From Ceratotherium simum simum (taxonomy: Eukaryota; Chordata; Mammalia; Perissodactyla; Rhinocerotidae): a DNA stretch of 64,000 nucleotides. Shown in pieces: positions 34,886 to 46,995 of this stretch. Below the pieces are notes generated by a model, which had not been told where the DNA came from, searched no databases, and worked only from the letters and a program-made list of their open reading frames with translations. Position numbers and translations under genes: made by a program. The DNA is taken from the NCBI RefSeq assembly GCF_000283155.1, contig NW_004454175.1, positions 9,391,622 through 9,455,621 on the forward strand, in the 5' to 3' direction. Each line of letters opens with the position of its first letter. Position 1 is the first letter of the stretch.

Positions 34886-35085
34886 GGGCCGGCCCTGTGG
34901 CTTGGTGGTTAAGTGCGCGCACTGCGATGCTGGTGGCCCGGGTTCGGATCCCGGGTGCGCATCGAGGCACCACTTCTCCGTTCATCCTGAGGCCAAGTCC
35001 CGCATACAGCAACTAGAAGGATGTGCAGCTACGACATACAACTATCCACTGGGGCTTTGGGGGGAAAAATAAAATAAATAAAATC
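34886..35085 (+). mobile_element. ERE SINE, short form
   Basis: Head GGGGCCGGCCCTGTGGCTTG (after extra G), box B GGTTCGGATCC, GTGCAGCTACGACATACAAC, then directly an A-rich tail after GGGGCTTTGGGG. It lacks the duplicated tail seen in the long copies. The target-site duplication TTTAAATTTTGTTTGG (16 bp, perfect) is at 34870-34885 and 35086-35101. Confidence 0.95.
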
Positions 35086-35101
35086 TTTAAATTTTGTTTG
35101 G

Positions 35102-35519
35102 AAGTGGCAGGGGACAGGGCAATGGATGGAGTCTTATTTTTGCTGTAAGAATGATCTTTACCCAAAGAGAATATGAGACATCTTGCTTTGAACTAATAGA
35201 GAAATGGAAATATTTTGGAATGCATTGTTTTTCCATTGGCTGCTTTGTTAAATTGAAATTAGAGATATTTTTAAAAATAAGTTGAAATATACATTTTATT
35301 AACTTGTCTGATGTGAGCTGTATCAACTTTGACAATTCATGGTAAAGCTTTAATGTAATAGAGTTTTATTATATACATATTATTACACCCAAAGATGTGA
35401 TGCTTGTACTCCCACAGTAAGTCAGAGGAGAAATCTTATGAAATCATTTTAGACAGAATTATCTTGAATAAGGATAATTTTCAGTGGGTCTTGAAATAAA
35501 TTCAATTCTTTTGAGTGGG
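35102..35519. other. Unassigned AT-rich DNA
   Basis: Short ORFs only; nothing recognised. Confidence 0.5.
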
Positions 35520-36029
35520 GTGTTCTATTGTTGCTGTGATAAATTACCACAAACTTAGTGACTTAAAACAATATATTTGTTATCTCACAGTTCTGAAGGC
35601 CGGAAGCTGACCTAGGTCTCAATGAGCTAAAATTAAGGTGTGGGCAGAGCTGCATTCCTTTCTGGAGGCTCTAGGGGAGAATCCATTTTCTTGCCTTTTC
35701 CAGCTTGTAAAGAGAGCCTACGTTCTTTGGCTCATGGCCCCCTTCCATCTTCAAAGCCAGCAACGTCGGGTGGAGTCTCTCTCACCTTGCATCACGCATT
35801 GACTCTTCTAACTCCATCTTTCCCATTTATTTAATCACCCTTGTGATGACATTAGGCCCACTTGGATAATCCAGGATAATCTCTTTATTTTAAGGTCAGT
35901 TGGTTAGCAACCTTAATTCCATCTGCAACTTGAATTCCCCTTGCCCTGTAACATAACTTTCAAGGGTTCTGGGGCTTGGGATGTGGACTTCTTGGGGGGG
36001 GGGGGGCGTTATTTTGCCAACCACAGTAG
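35520..36029 (-). mobile_element. MLT1-type (MaLR) solo LTR, antisense
   Basis: Reversed MLT1 ends: TTCTATTGTTGCTGTGATAA then CCACAAACTTAGTGACTTAA on the left, and GTTATTTTGCCAACCACAGT on the right. Middle landmarks include TTCTGGAGGCTCTAGGGGAG and GGATAATCCAGGATAATCTC. It contains a run of 13 G at 35994-36006. Confidence 0.85.
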
Positions 36030-36659
36030 GTTTTAAGTATTCTTCAATATATATTAAATCAGGACTTGTAAACTTGTGGCTCATGGATGAGACATGCCTC
36101 AGAAATAAGTGATTTTTTTCTTTGCTGTGTTTTTTATGGTGTTGGATTATAAAGTTTTACGTTTAAATTAATTGCCAACATTAAAAATAGTCTTAGTAAA
36201 AATCTGTGTTTCTAGATTCTCCAGAAAAAACTTATAAAACTGGGCATTCATGGTTTGGCAACAACTGGCTGAACCGTGTTAGTGAGGGCTCAGTTTAAAT
36301 GGATTTTTTGCTCTTCATTTTACTAGTGTCTTTATCACTCCCAATTGCTTCTCAAAGTCTGAAGCTCGATCTCAGTAGCCATTTGATCTCTTTTTATCAG
36401 TCCATTTCTTTTATTTATGTTACTTACCTAGTCCTTGTTTGTATTTGACATCCTGTGTTGAATGAATGAATGAGTAAATGTGTACCAAGTCCATTTGTAG
36501 TCACTATACATTTTACTTTCATCATAACAATAGAATAAATGAAGCACTACAATATTTTTCTAAATTTCTGTATTTCTCTTAATCAGACCCTGAGACCCCA
36601 CTTATCCTAGTGGCAGGATATTTAGTCTCATTTGTTATGGGGGCCAAACTACCCTTTTG
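36030..36659. other. Unassigned DNA
   Basis: No gene or repeat recognised. Confidence 0.5.
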
Positions 36660-37805
36660 GCAAGCTGTCGTCTGGGTGAAAATATTTACAATATGTACAT
36701 TCCATAAAAGATTCTTATGCAGATTATATCAAGTCTACAAATCAATAAGAGGAAGAGAAACATCTTAACTAAAAATCTTGGACAGACAGTTCTAAAGAAC
36801 CTATTCAAATGCCCAATAAACATAAGATGCTCAGTATCGTTATTCAAGAAGAAAACACGATTGAAACCATAACAAAATACCACTACATACCCACCAAAGT
36901 ACATAAGATTAAAAAGACTGACAGTATCATGTTTTAGTGAAGATGGGGAACAACTAGACATATATTGTTGGGGGGCTGGCCCAGTGGCACAAGCAGTTAA
37001 GTGTGCGCGCTCCGCTGCGGCAGCCTGGGGTTCGCCAGTTCGGATCCCAGTTGTGCACCCACGCACCGCTTGTCAGGCCATGCTGTGGCGGCGTCCCATA
37101 TAAAGTGGAGGAAGATGGGCATGGATGTTAGCCCAGGGCCAGTCTTCCTCAGCAAAAAGAGGAGGATTGGCAGATGTTAGATCAGGGCTGATGTTCCTCA
37201 CAAAAAAAAAAAAAGAAATATATTGTTGGTAGTAGAATAAATTGATACAACCACTTTGGAAAACTCTTCAGTTATATTTACTAAAGCTATGTTTACATCT
37301 GCCTATGATCCAACAATTGTACTCTTTTGTATACATCACAGAAACGAGGGCATATGTTCATCAAAAGACAATGTTTATAGTAGTTTTATTTATAATAGCC
37401 CCCAACTGGAAACAACCATATGTTCATCACCAGGAGGATGAATAAATATATTGTAGAATATTATGCAATGGAATACCTCCTATTATTATAAAAGAATGAA
37501 CTACTGCTGCAAACACCATGGATGAATATCACAGACATAATTATGAATAAAGTAAGCCAGACAGAAAAGAATACATACTGTTTGATTTCATTCATATGAA
37601 GCTCCAGAACAGGCTCTAGAACAAGTCTACTATGACAGAAGTCTGCCTAGTGGGAGAGGCATGAGGGAACATTCTGTCATTCTGGAAATTTCTGTTTTAA
37701 ATGGAGTGATGATTACGTGAGTGTATAAATATATAAGTACTTATTGGACTTGATACTTAAGGTCTGTGGATGTGTAAATCTTGATTTGAAAAATTTAAAG
37801 AAAAA
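36660..37805 (+). mobile_element. L1 ORF2 end and 3' UTR, sense, carrying an ERE
   Basis: L1 landmarks run across the SINE: CCACTACATACCCACCAAAG before it, then ACAACCACTTTGGAAAACTC, AACTGGAAACAACCATATGT, TATGCAATGGAATACCTCCT and TGTTTGATTTCATTCATATG after it. Diverged, with no open ORF2. Confidence 0.8.
36972..37217 (+). mobile_element. ERE SINE (second subfamily, GGCACAAGCAGTTAAG type)
   Basis: The head GGGCTGGCCCAGTGGCACAA, GTTCGGATCC box B, CATGCTGTGGCGGCGTCCCA, and the GGAAGATGGGCATGGATGTT tail differ from the CTTAGCGG-type copies. Target-site duplication ATATATTGTTGG at 36960-36971 and 37218-37229. Confidence 0.95.
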
Positions 37806-38127
37806 ATAACTTTGTCTTCATTTACCCACTTCCAAACTTTTGTGTTATTGTCTTGTCATGTATTTTAATTTTACATATATTTTAAACTGTATATGCCATT
37901 ATTATTTTATGCACACAGTATTCATTTAGATTTACCCTCATACTTATCTTTTCAGGTGTATATCATTAATTTTCAAATTTCCATGTTTTCCTGTGGGTTT
38001 ATTTTCCTTCTACCTGAAGAAATCCCCTTTAGTATATTTTTAGTACAAGTTTTATAGGGATGAATGTTTTCAGTTTTTGTTTGCTGAACATGGGTTTCCT
38101 TTTGTTTTTCAAGAATATTTTCTCTGG

Positions 38128-38383
38128 GTGGGCCCGGTGGTGCAAGCAGTTAAGCGCACGTGCTCTGCTGTGGCGGCCTGGGGTTCACCGGTTCCTATCC
38201 CGGGTGCACTGATCCACTGCTTGGCAAACCATGCTGTGGCGGTGTCCCATATACAGTAGAGGAAGATGCGCACGGATGTTAGCCCAGGGCCAGTCTTCCT
38301 CAGCAAAAAAAAAAAAAAAAGAGGAGGAGGATTGGCAGATGTTAGCACAGGGTTGATCTTCCTCCCCACCCCCCACCAAAAAA
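38128..38383 (+). mobile_element. ERE SINE (second subfamily)
   Basis: GTGGGCCCGGTGGTGCAAGC head, CATGCTGTGGCGGTGTCCCA middle, GAGGAGGAGGATTGGCAG tail. The 17-bp perfect target-site duplication AAGAATATTTTCTCTGG is at 38111-38127 and 38384-38400. Confidence 0.95.
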
Positions 38384-38477
38384 AAGAATATTTTCTCTGG
38401 ATACAGAAGTCTGTTGGCATCTAGTTTCTTTCAGCTCTTTAAAGATGTTATTTCATTGTCTTCTGGTTTCCATACTC

Positions 38478-38799
38478 CACAGGGCCGGCCCCGTGGCTTA
38501 GCGGTTAAGTGCGCACGCTCCGCTACTGGCGGCCCGGGTTCGGATCCCGGGCGCGCACCGACGCACCGCTTCACCACTTCTCCGGCCATGCTGAGGCCGC
38601 GTCCCACATACAGCAACTAGAAGGATGTGCAACTATGACATACAACTATCTACTGGGGCTTTGGGGAAAAAAAATGGAGGAGGATTGGCAATGGATGTTA
38701 GCTCAGAGCCGGTCCTCCTCAGCAAAAAAAACAGGAGGATTAGCATGGATGTTAGCTCAGGGCTGATCTTCCTCACAAAAAAAAAATAAATAAATAAAA
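38478..38799 (+). mobile_element. ERE SINE, long form, with a 38-bp target-site duplication
   Basis: Near-consensus copy: GGGCCGGCCCCGTGGCTTAG head, box B GGTTCGGATCC, GCAACTAGAAGGATGTGCAA middle, two GGAGGATT-type tail repeats, and an AAATAAATAAA tail. The flanking sequence 38440-38477 is repeated exactly at 38800-38837. It is the best-preserved ERE here and probably among the youngest. Confidence 0.97.
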
Positions 38800-39242
38800 T
38801 AAAGATGTTATTTCATTGTCTTCTGGTTTCCATACTCTTTCATAAGAAGTTAGGTATCACTTTTATTATTGTTGTTTTGAATCTTAGTTCTTGATGCTTT
38901 TTAACACTTTTACTTGGTATTTGGTTTTTAAAAGCTTCATGATGATTTTCTTAAGTGTAGTTTATTCATGTGTATCCAGTTTTGGATTGCAGAACTTCTT
39001 AAATTTGTGTATTGGTAGCTTCCATCAGTGTTGGAATATTTCCAGCTGTTATTTAAATATTGCTTCTGCCTTATTCTCTCATCTACATTTGGGATTCCAA
39101 ACCACATGCTACACACTTATGCATTTTGACTGTGTCCAATATGTATCTTACCTATTTCTTTGTCTATTCTTTGGTTTAAAAATTTTGTAGAGGCCTTCCT
39201 TCCATATTAATAAACTTTTCTTCTGCTATATCCAATCTTCTT

Positions 39243-39430
39243 CTTCTTCTTTTTTTTCTTTTTGTGAGGAAGATTGGCCCGGAGCTAACATCTGTGCCCA
39301 TCCTTCTCTATTTTGTGTATGTGACGCCTGCCACAGCACAGCTTGATGAGCAGTGCGTATGTCTGTGCCCAGGATCTGAACCTGCGAACCCTGTGCTGCA
39401 GGAGTGGAGTGCGCCACTGGGCCAGCCCCT
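39243..39430 (-). mobile_element. ERE SINE, antisense, older
   Basis: Reversed ERE: GTGAGGAAGATTGGCCCGGA, a GAGCTAACATCTGTGCCCAT stretch, then CACTGGGCCAGCCCC at the end. Target duplication CAATCTTCTT at 39233-39242 and 39431-39440. Confidence 0.9.
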
Positions 39431-40540
39431 CAATCTTCTTTATGTCACTATCCACTAAGGTTTTAGTTTCAGATGTATTTTTTTTAGTACTACACTATCT
39501 ACTCAGTTCTTTTTTAAAGATTCAAATTTTCTTGTAAAACTCCTCATCTTTTCATATATTTTCTCCATAATTTCTTTAGTTTTCTTTAACAAACTATAGT
39601 CGTTTTAAAATTGTTGCTAGCAAAAATATAAGTAGCTCCTGTGGATTCTTCTCTTGTCTGATTTTTTTCTCTTGGTTATTTGTCATATGGTTTTATCTCT
39701 TGGCATAGATAATACTTTTTGATTGAATGTTGGACATTACAAGTAAAGATCTGTATAGCATGCAGGTGATGTTTTATTCTACCACAAAGAGTACTTTTCT
39801 CTGCTGTAATGATAGAATGGGGGCTGACCACCTATTAGGCAGTGAGCTGATTTAAGGCTGGCTTGCAATTTTGTTTGTTTGTTTTGTTTTTTTTAATAAG
39901 ACTCAGCCTACTTCTAGTTTTTTACCCATTCCTAGGGCATGGACCTCTAGGGCTTTCAACTGAGAGCCTTGCAAGGCTGTGTATCCTCAGTACCAAGAAA
40001 CTGTGAGAAATTTTGCTCTGCTTTTCAGAGCCTTTCACCTTAGGCCCTTCATGTCTGCAAATTGTGACAGTTTACCACTTTTTCTAGAGCATTTAACTGT
40101 GGTCTTGTGGTTACAGGAACCCCTCCCATTTGTGAGTCTTTGTCTCTACAGCATTACTAGATGATGGGAAATTCTGGTCTGCTTTTTAAGAGTTTTTGGC
40201 TTAGTTTTTTAGCCTTCTGCATTGTACAGTCTCAGGATTTGGAAAACAAGTATTTTGAGTGAAACCAGCCATATGTTTGAGGCCCTCCAATCTTGAATTT
40301 TGTCACTTCCCCGCATAATCGCCAAATCTTTGCTGGTATCTCTGTCCTCTGACAGTAGCCCTCTGCTTGTGCCAAGTCCAGATTCGCAGCCTCCAGCCTT
40401 CACCCAGAATTGGCAAAGGCTCTCACAGTAAAAGTGGATGCCGATTCTAAGTTCCTCTCTTGGAGTGTGTCCCTACTCCAGAATTTACTACCTCTAGTAG
40501 TATATACCAATGATTATACCAAGGTATAATCATTAATGCA

Positions 40541-41539
40541 CACATTTCTTAAATAATGCTCTTTTTTTTAATATATTTTAAGCTCTATTACTGCAAAATA
40601 TTTTTAATGTATTAAAAAGGAAAGAACTAAAATTTTTGTATTCTATAATGAAACTTCCAAATTAAGTTCTTCATGCTGATAACTGTGTAATCTATTTGTA
40701 ATCTAAGACGTTCAAATTGTAATGAAAGGCTCACAATTGTAGTGATATTCTGAGCAAAGGGAAGTACCTGTGCCGGATGCTCTCTTCTGTTGCCGGATTG
40801 TAGTCATGGAACACGAGGAGGCGTTTGAAGACGCCGTTTCACAGAGCCCCACTGTTTAGCACGGGTGCTTCTCTAATTGTGATCTGTTGAGAAGGTATGG
40901 GGCTTAATGGCCCAGAAACTTACTTACCTCTAACCTTGTGTATTCATGTAAGTACTTAATGAAATTTGTGGGAACATAGGCTAACTCCTGGAATTGCTGA
41001 GAATTGTTTTCTCAAGCGTATATGGCAGTCTGTTTCTTTTCTCCTCAATATTTAATACCTATATTATGGAAATTTATGTTTGTTTTCTCAGGTATCTGAT
41101 AAAAGAAAAATCTTACAAATTTTTAGTGAGATAATAATGTTCATTTCAAAAATGATTCACTCTCCCTTTCTCCAAGGAAGTGTAATGAATCAGAAAACTG
41201 GATTAGGAAATTCTAACCTTTTATACTGGTTCTCCAGGGCTCATTTTCCCTTTTAGAGGAATAGAAAATTTTAAATATACCTTAAAACCAAAATCTAAGA
41301 AAGTGTATCATTGATAGTTTTAAAGTATTTTCATTCATGTAATACTCAAATATAAAATTTTTAGAAATTCATCGATTATGGTGCTTAAATTTTTTACTAT
41401 GTTTTGGAATCCTTAGTTTGTTTGCTTTGTAGCTCTAAAAAGTCTAAAAGCCTTATTCAATTTATACTTTGTCTTTTTTTCCCCTCAAAGCACTGAAGTT
41501 GAATGATTTTTAATGTTGGTTTCTTTTAACTTCTGGTAG
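40541..41539. other. Unassigned DNA with a small CpG-rich island
   Basis: 40765-40880 has an unusual number of CpGs for this window (for example GTGCCGGATG, GTTGCCGGATTG, GAAGACGCCG) with a 17-codon ATG frame at 40806. No gene is identified. Confidence 0.4.
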
Positions 41540-41985
41540 AATAAGGAGTGGGTTCCATGTCTAGAAATAGTGGACTGAGTTGTTTTAAACGAAAGCTCCT
41601 GTTGAAAACAAGCAGAAAAACTGGACGAAATGTTTTTAAAAAAATTAAAAATTTCTTGAAGGCATCAAGAGCTACTGTAACAGCAAGGATTTGCAGGGCC
41701 AAAATCAGGAGAGAAGAAAGACCAGCCCAGCCAGATGAGGTCAGCGCTTAGGGCTGCTTTCAGGCAAGAAGTGCAACTATAGGGTCAGGGCGGATGATTC
41801 ATAATGAGAAAACACTCAGTTCTCCAGGAATATTGAACAATTCTAAACTTGTATGCAACTTTATACAGTAAAGGCAAAATGGACGGAACTAATAGGGGAA
41901 GTGCACAGCACATAATTATCCTGGGAGATTTTAACGTGTATTCCCTTGTAACTAATAAAACAAACAGATAAAAATAAGTATATGG
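41540..41985 (+). mobile_element. L1 5' region and endonuclease-part fragments, sense
   Basis: 41700-41775 and its left flank resemble an L1 5' region (GGCATCAAGAGCTACTGTAA; CAGCGCTTAGGGCTGCTTTC). 41798-41950 resembles the ORF2 endonuclease part (GAAAACACTCAGTTCTCCAG; ATCCTGGGAGATTTTAACGT). The basic 67-codon ORF at 41548-41751 lies in this element. Confidence 0.55.
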
Positions 41986-43029
41986 ACATAACCAATGGAG
42001 TTAAGCCCACAGTGCCTCTCAGGAGGCTTCCTAGGAGACAAACAGCTTACTCTGTTTTCTTGGGAAGCTGTTGCCAACTTGAGAGGGAACCACCTTACAT
42101 GTACTTGTCCCTCCTTTCCTGCCTCACATCTCTTTTTCACTTACTTTTGTTGCTGTGGGTTTGCACCACACAGGATTGGCACGTATTAACTCTGTTTCAT
42201 AGGGGGCTTGGATTAAGTAGTATGTTATCCTTTAATAACAATGTATGTCTGAAAAATACAGGGTTACTTCAGCACCTTCATACCAAGCAATGATACCCCA
42301 GATGATTCAGCTCTTTCTATAGGTGATATGATGATTAGAATATTAATAACAACAAAGGTAAGTGCTGATCAGTAGTTCATCTATGGTAAGAGCGTGAACT
42401 GCTACCAATATTGTGAAAAGAGCAGCATTAAAAAAAATCAGTGTTCCTAACATCACAGCCACACTAAAAGGCAAGGAAAATATTCTTACCCCATAGAATG
42501 AGCACAAAATAGAAGGCATATGTGAAGAGTAATCTGTGGACTCAAGAGTAATTGAGCGATAAGGAGTATTTAGCAGAAACTATTTTGGGAAAAATTTAGT
42601 AAGTCTCCAAAGGCATAAAATATCTATTAATTTTAGGGTAAAATACCTTAAATGTACTATAATTAAGGGAATTCCTGAAACTTTAAGCCAGATGTTTGAT
42701 ATAAATTGTAAAATGCACTCTTCTTCCCCAAACCAAATTCAATAAAGCATTTTCATGTAAATTAATTTGGGAGAGTAGATTTTACAGCAGATAAGTGCCT
42801 GAAGAGTTAGCATATGGTCCAAAATGTAGCTCTGGGAAAACACTAAATTCTAATCTGCTCTCTTCCTTAGTTGAATAAGTGTCTTCTCTAAACAATTTGA
42901 TCTCTTAATTTCTGAATTTATGTATACTATTATCATTAATGAGTATGTACATTTCTGAAGTTCTTTGAAAATATAAATCCAAGATAATAATGTGTATGGT
43001 ACTTGCATAGGTGGTTCTTAAATACCTCA
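41986..43029. other. Unassigned DNA
   Basis: Short ORFs only. Nothing recognised. Confidence 0.5.
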
Positions 43030-43590
43030 CACTCAGCTCAGTCTATTCATTGTTCCAGGGTGATGTTTCCTATACCACAGAGCATAGCTCTCTGGATAGC
43101 CCGCTATCACCTTAAACTCTGTATATTCCAAAATACACAAATCATGTCCTACTCCTAATGAATCCCCATTGTGTGCAATATCATGTCCAAATCATTTCTT
43201 CTGGAAAACAAGCTCATCTCTCCAGGTTCATCTTGTAGTGATCCCTTCCACTCACTCTGCACTCAAGTCCAACAGTGTTACTGGATTTCCCCTAAAGATG
43301 ATCTGTATTTTCTCACTTTGTCTCTTTTCACATTGCTCCCTTTGCCAAATGAGGCTACTACCTAATGACACCTTTGATATATTTTGAAGTTCTGTTTTAT
43401 CACTTCTTCCTAATTCTTCTCCTGAACCTTTCAGGCTAAATGCCTTTTCTACTTTCCCGTTTTACATTGTGTTGCTATTATTGGAGAACCATTTTTATTC
43501 TTCTGCTAGATTAAAAGTTCCTTTAGGTCATTCAGAATATTTTACTTAATCTCTTTTATAGCACATAGCACAATAGTTATTAATGAAGTC
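43030..43590 (+). mobile_element. L2 LINE 3' region
   Basis: Order of degenerate L2 landmarks: AATGAATCCCCATTGTGTGC, CATTGCTCCCTTTGCCAAAT, TCAGGCTAAATGCCTTTTCT, TAGATTAAAAGTTCCTTTAG and TTTTATAGCACATAGCACAA. Confidence 0.65.
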
Positions 43591-45487
43591 ATGAAAATGT
43601 TTCATCGTAAACTACCAAGTAATATAGTAAACTACATATTTTTATATGCACGTATATTTAAAACTACTTTGGGAAATAAGCAGATTTTTCTGTCTTAGTG
43701 GGCAAAGGATTTCTCAGTGAGTGGCCAAACAGTTGTAACTTAAAAATTTAATGAAGTGTTAATGCCTAATTCTCTTATTGAAATATCATAAATATCTGCT
43801 GATGGATGTGGGTTTTTGCCTGACTGACAGCTGTCAACCAAAAAGGGATCATATATCATGGTGAAGAAGGATGCCAATAATGCTGAGCGTGTAAGAATAA
43901 GGACAAAATCATTTTGATATTTAAAAAACTTAGTTATGAAAGTTGAAAAGAAAATGTGAATTGGTTTGAGGGTCATAATGTATAACATTATTAACCACCT
44001 CAGTTGAAATTCTTAAAATAAGCAAGAACTAAAAAGTAAAATTTTATCAGAATGAGCCCATTTATTTTATGGCAGATCTCTAAGAACTTGATAGCTATAA
44101 TTTACTTGTTAATGAACTTATAACTTGCCTTACTTCAAAAGCTCTTTGACTTGAAACCACCATGTTCATCAGATAATCTCTGTGGTAGGGTGAAGTATGA
44201 GCAGTGACCTCATCTTCAGCCACATTATTTTCATTTGTTTTCTTTTTTACCACATTATATCAGTCACTACATAGATAAGCTTATAAGATTGGCAACCAAA
44301 TAAATAATAGTGATGATGATAAACTTTACATCTGTAAAATTTATTGTTACATTTTACAGTCTATTGTTATCTAGACCATTTTATTATCACAATATTGGTA
44401 TGCAAGTAGCGTTTGGTCAAACTCCATAGAATATAGTATTATCCTATCAGTAAAGTTGTGTCGGTATGAATCATTTGAGCTGCTTTTAAGACTCTACTAA
44501 GAAAGGCATTATCCCATTTTGTCACACCTATAAGAACTAACGTTTATGGGTTTTTATTCCCTTTTGTATTTGTTGAGTCTGGGTCTATCTATATTACATT
44601 TTAGTGGTAACTGATGAATTTTCTTTCTTCTAAAGATGATGATTGAAACTAGAAATCCATTTTGATTACTGAGGAATAACAGAAAAGAGCTGTAATAGAG
44701 AAACTGTTACCATGAATTCATTCTGGTTCTGAGAAGAATGTAGACATACTGTTCAATCATAATTCTCACCTCAAGTTTAGACGAGTTGTCAGTCTTCTAG
44801 AGGAAAAGAACTTTTGTGTCTTGTTGGCTATAATATTTACTGTTCAGTATTAAGTGTTCAAGAGTAGTTTCTGAAGAAGCAAATATCAATTCACAGATAG
44901 AAATATCTGAGAAGTAATCGCTACTTAATGTGTTGATGACTATACTACCATAGTCAAGTGGGCTTGTATTATCTCAGCTTGCAGATCCAATACTGCAACA
45001 AATTTTAAGACTTGAAGCCACTTTCTCTATAACCAGCAGAGTGGAAACTGCTGCTTTTCAAATCATTACAGCATAAAGTATGGGTATATTTTGCCAAAAA
45101 CTTCCATTTGTCAAGATCCACTCCATTGTAAGATGCCTATGCCCAGGAAGACAGTTACAAAACTAGTTATATTGTTTTCTTGCGTATCCATCATTTCTGT
45201 AGAAGATAGCAGAGCAGCAGAGATCCTCCTCTCTGTTTAGGAGAGACTGTGATAGGACTTACACACAGCTAAAATCTAGCTGCACATGCATTTCTCATTA
45301 TCATAAAACAATGGGCAACACCCCAATGTATTTCCAAACAAACCACTGTCAATTGTTATGGTTATCTTATAATTACCGCTGTCTTCAAAAGAGGCTTTTA
45401 AAATGTATAATTCAGATAAATTTTTTTTGTAAAACTTCAAACAAATACAAAGACAAAGCATTTAACAATGTTCAGAGGATGTTGGTT
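43591..45487. other. Unassigned DNA
   Basis: No repeat family or gene recognised over almost 1.9 kb. It is one of the longer repeat-free stretches in the window. Confidence 0.5.
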
Positions 45488-45502
45488 AAAGACAAAAATG
45501 AG

Positions 45503-45737
45503 GGGCCGGCCCCGTGGCGTAGCGGTTAAGTGCACGCAATCTGCTGCTGGCGGCCCGGTTCGGATCCCGGGCGCGCACCAAAGCACTGCTTGTCAGGCCA
45601 TGCTATGGTGGCAACCCACATAAATTGAAGGAAGATCGGCATGGTTGTTAGCTCAGGGCCAGTCTTCCTCAGCAAAAACAGGAGGATTGGCGTGGGTGTT
45701 AGCTCAGGGCTGATCTTCCTCACAAAAAAAAAAAAAA
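45503..45737 (+). mobile_element. ERE SINE (mixed-type)
   Basis: Head GGGGCCGGCCCCGTGGCGTA, box B GTTCGGATCCCGG, CTTGTCAGGCCATGCTATGG middle of the second subfamily, then the GGAGGATTGGCGTGGGTGTT tail. Target duplication AAAGACAAAAATGAG at 45488-45502, repeated at 45738-45752 with one mismatch. Confidence 0.95.
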
Positions 45738-45752
45738 AAAGACGAAAATGAG

Positions 45753-46439
45753 CTGAGTTATTGACAGTCTGCCAAGAAACTCAAGAAAGTTTTTTATGTA
45801 GTATAGAAACATGGTTTCTGAACAGGGTTTGGGAAGTGTATATATGTTACCTTTTCGTTCTACCCCAAGTCTATTAGACCTCTTGTATTATTTCTCAAAT
45901 GATATGATTCATTCTTTAGTATACTGTCTTCTTTTCCTTATCCATTCATCTATGACTCTTCCTGAATTTAAAAAAAAAATGTGTTTCCAAGCCCACACTG
46001 CCTGGAAGAGATAAAAGGTTATTTTAGTATTTTCTTTGAAATATATTTTTCTTTACATCTCATGACACATTTCAATTTCTCACTGTTTCATTTCTTTCCT
46101 TTGCTTCCAAAAACTGACAAAAGTTACAGATTATTGTTCAACATGTTCTGCCATACCTGCTTATAGGAAAGAGTTCACTTGGCTGGCTTTTTCCTGTTTG
46201 ACTACTGTCACAAATAACTGCACAGTAGTCATTATTACTTGATTTCTCATCTTTAGATAAAACAAACACATGGAAGATACAAGAAGAAACAGATAAGATA
46301 GGTCTTGGCTCAACAATAACTCCCTTTATAACTCTTTAGAATGCCTGTGATCTTCTGTTTTATTGGTAGACTTAAAGTTGCACTACTATTCATGAGAATA
46401 GACTGTTTGGATTGTTTATCACAGTAGCTTTTCACTCAA
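45753..46439. other. Unassigned DNA
   Basis: Nothing recognised. Confidence 0.5.
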
Positions 46440-46995
46440 GATTACCATATCCAAGTTGTTTCTTGGATCCTAATGGCCACTCCCAGATTTGGTGATTCTC
46501 TAGAAGGACTCACAGAACTCAGCATATAGTTGTGCTCATGGCTAAGATTTGTCACGGTGATGCATTAAAAATATACAACTGGATCAATTAGAGAAAAAGA
46601 CACAGTGAGGAATCCTGGTGTGTCCCTGTGCTGACTACCTATGATCTCTCTCCTATCAGGAGTCACGCAGAGCATGCCCTCTCTAGCAACAAAAATGGCT
46701 GCCATTTGTGTTAAATATTTCTTCCCAAGGAAACCCTTTTGAGACTCAGTGCCCAGGTTTTTACTGGGGATTGGTTAAGTCTTAGCATGTACCAAAATTC
46801 TAGAATCCCAGAAGGAAAGCAGCTGTTCACCATCAATCACAGTGTGTACAAAGTCTAGGCACAGAAAACCAGTTTTATCACTTAGGGAATGTTAGAAAAG
46901 CTAAGTTCCCAGATGCCAGGCAAGGGCCAACCTTGTAAGCAGGCCTTTCTAATGAGGCAGACTCAGGCGTGCTGTGTCAACTTTTTCCTGTGCAC
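46440..46995. mobile_element. Probable old LTR-class repeat
   Basis: The course TTGGTGATTCTCTAGAAGGA, CTCACAGAACTCAGCATATA, GGTTTTTACTGGGGATTGGT and TAAGCAGGCCTTTCTAATGA is one I know from dispersed mammalian LTR repeats of the MER series. I cannot give the name or orientation. Confidence 0.45.

Larger units (their letters stand above)
37806..40540 (-). mobile_element. L1 3' UTR, antisense, carrying three SINEs
   Basis: Antisense old L1 3' UTR landmarks: AAAGATGTTATTTCATTGTC, then CTTCTGGTTTCCATACTC, a TTGGAATATTTCCAGCTGTT block, and CCATAATTTCTTTAGTTTTC near 39566. Sequence joins cleanly across the SINEs at 38128, 38478 and 39243. The right end is uncertain; 39840-40540 is included by resemblance only. 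Confidence 0.6.

Noticed and set aside
38538..38550. tRNA-like box B motif as a tRNA gene
   Set aside because: GGTTCGGATCC occurs inside ERE SINEs with poly(A) tails and target duplications. No cloverleaf with an anticodon arm is present.
41548..41751. 67-codon very basic ORF as a possible small gene
   Set aside because: It lies in sequence resembling an L1 5' region, with more L1 directly downstream.
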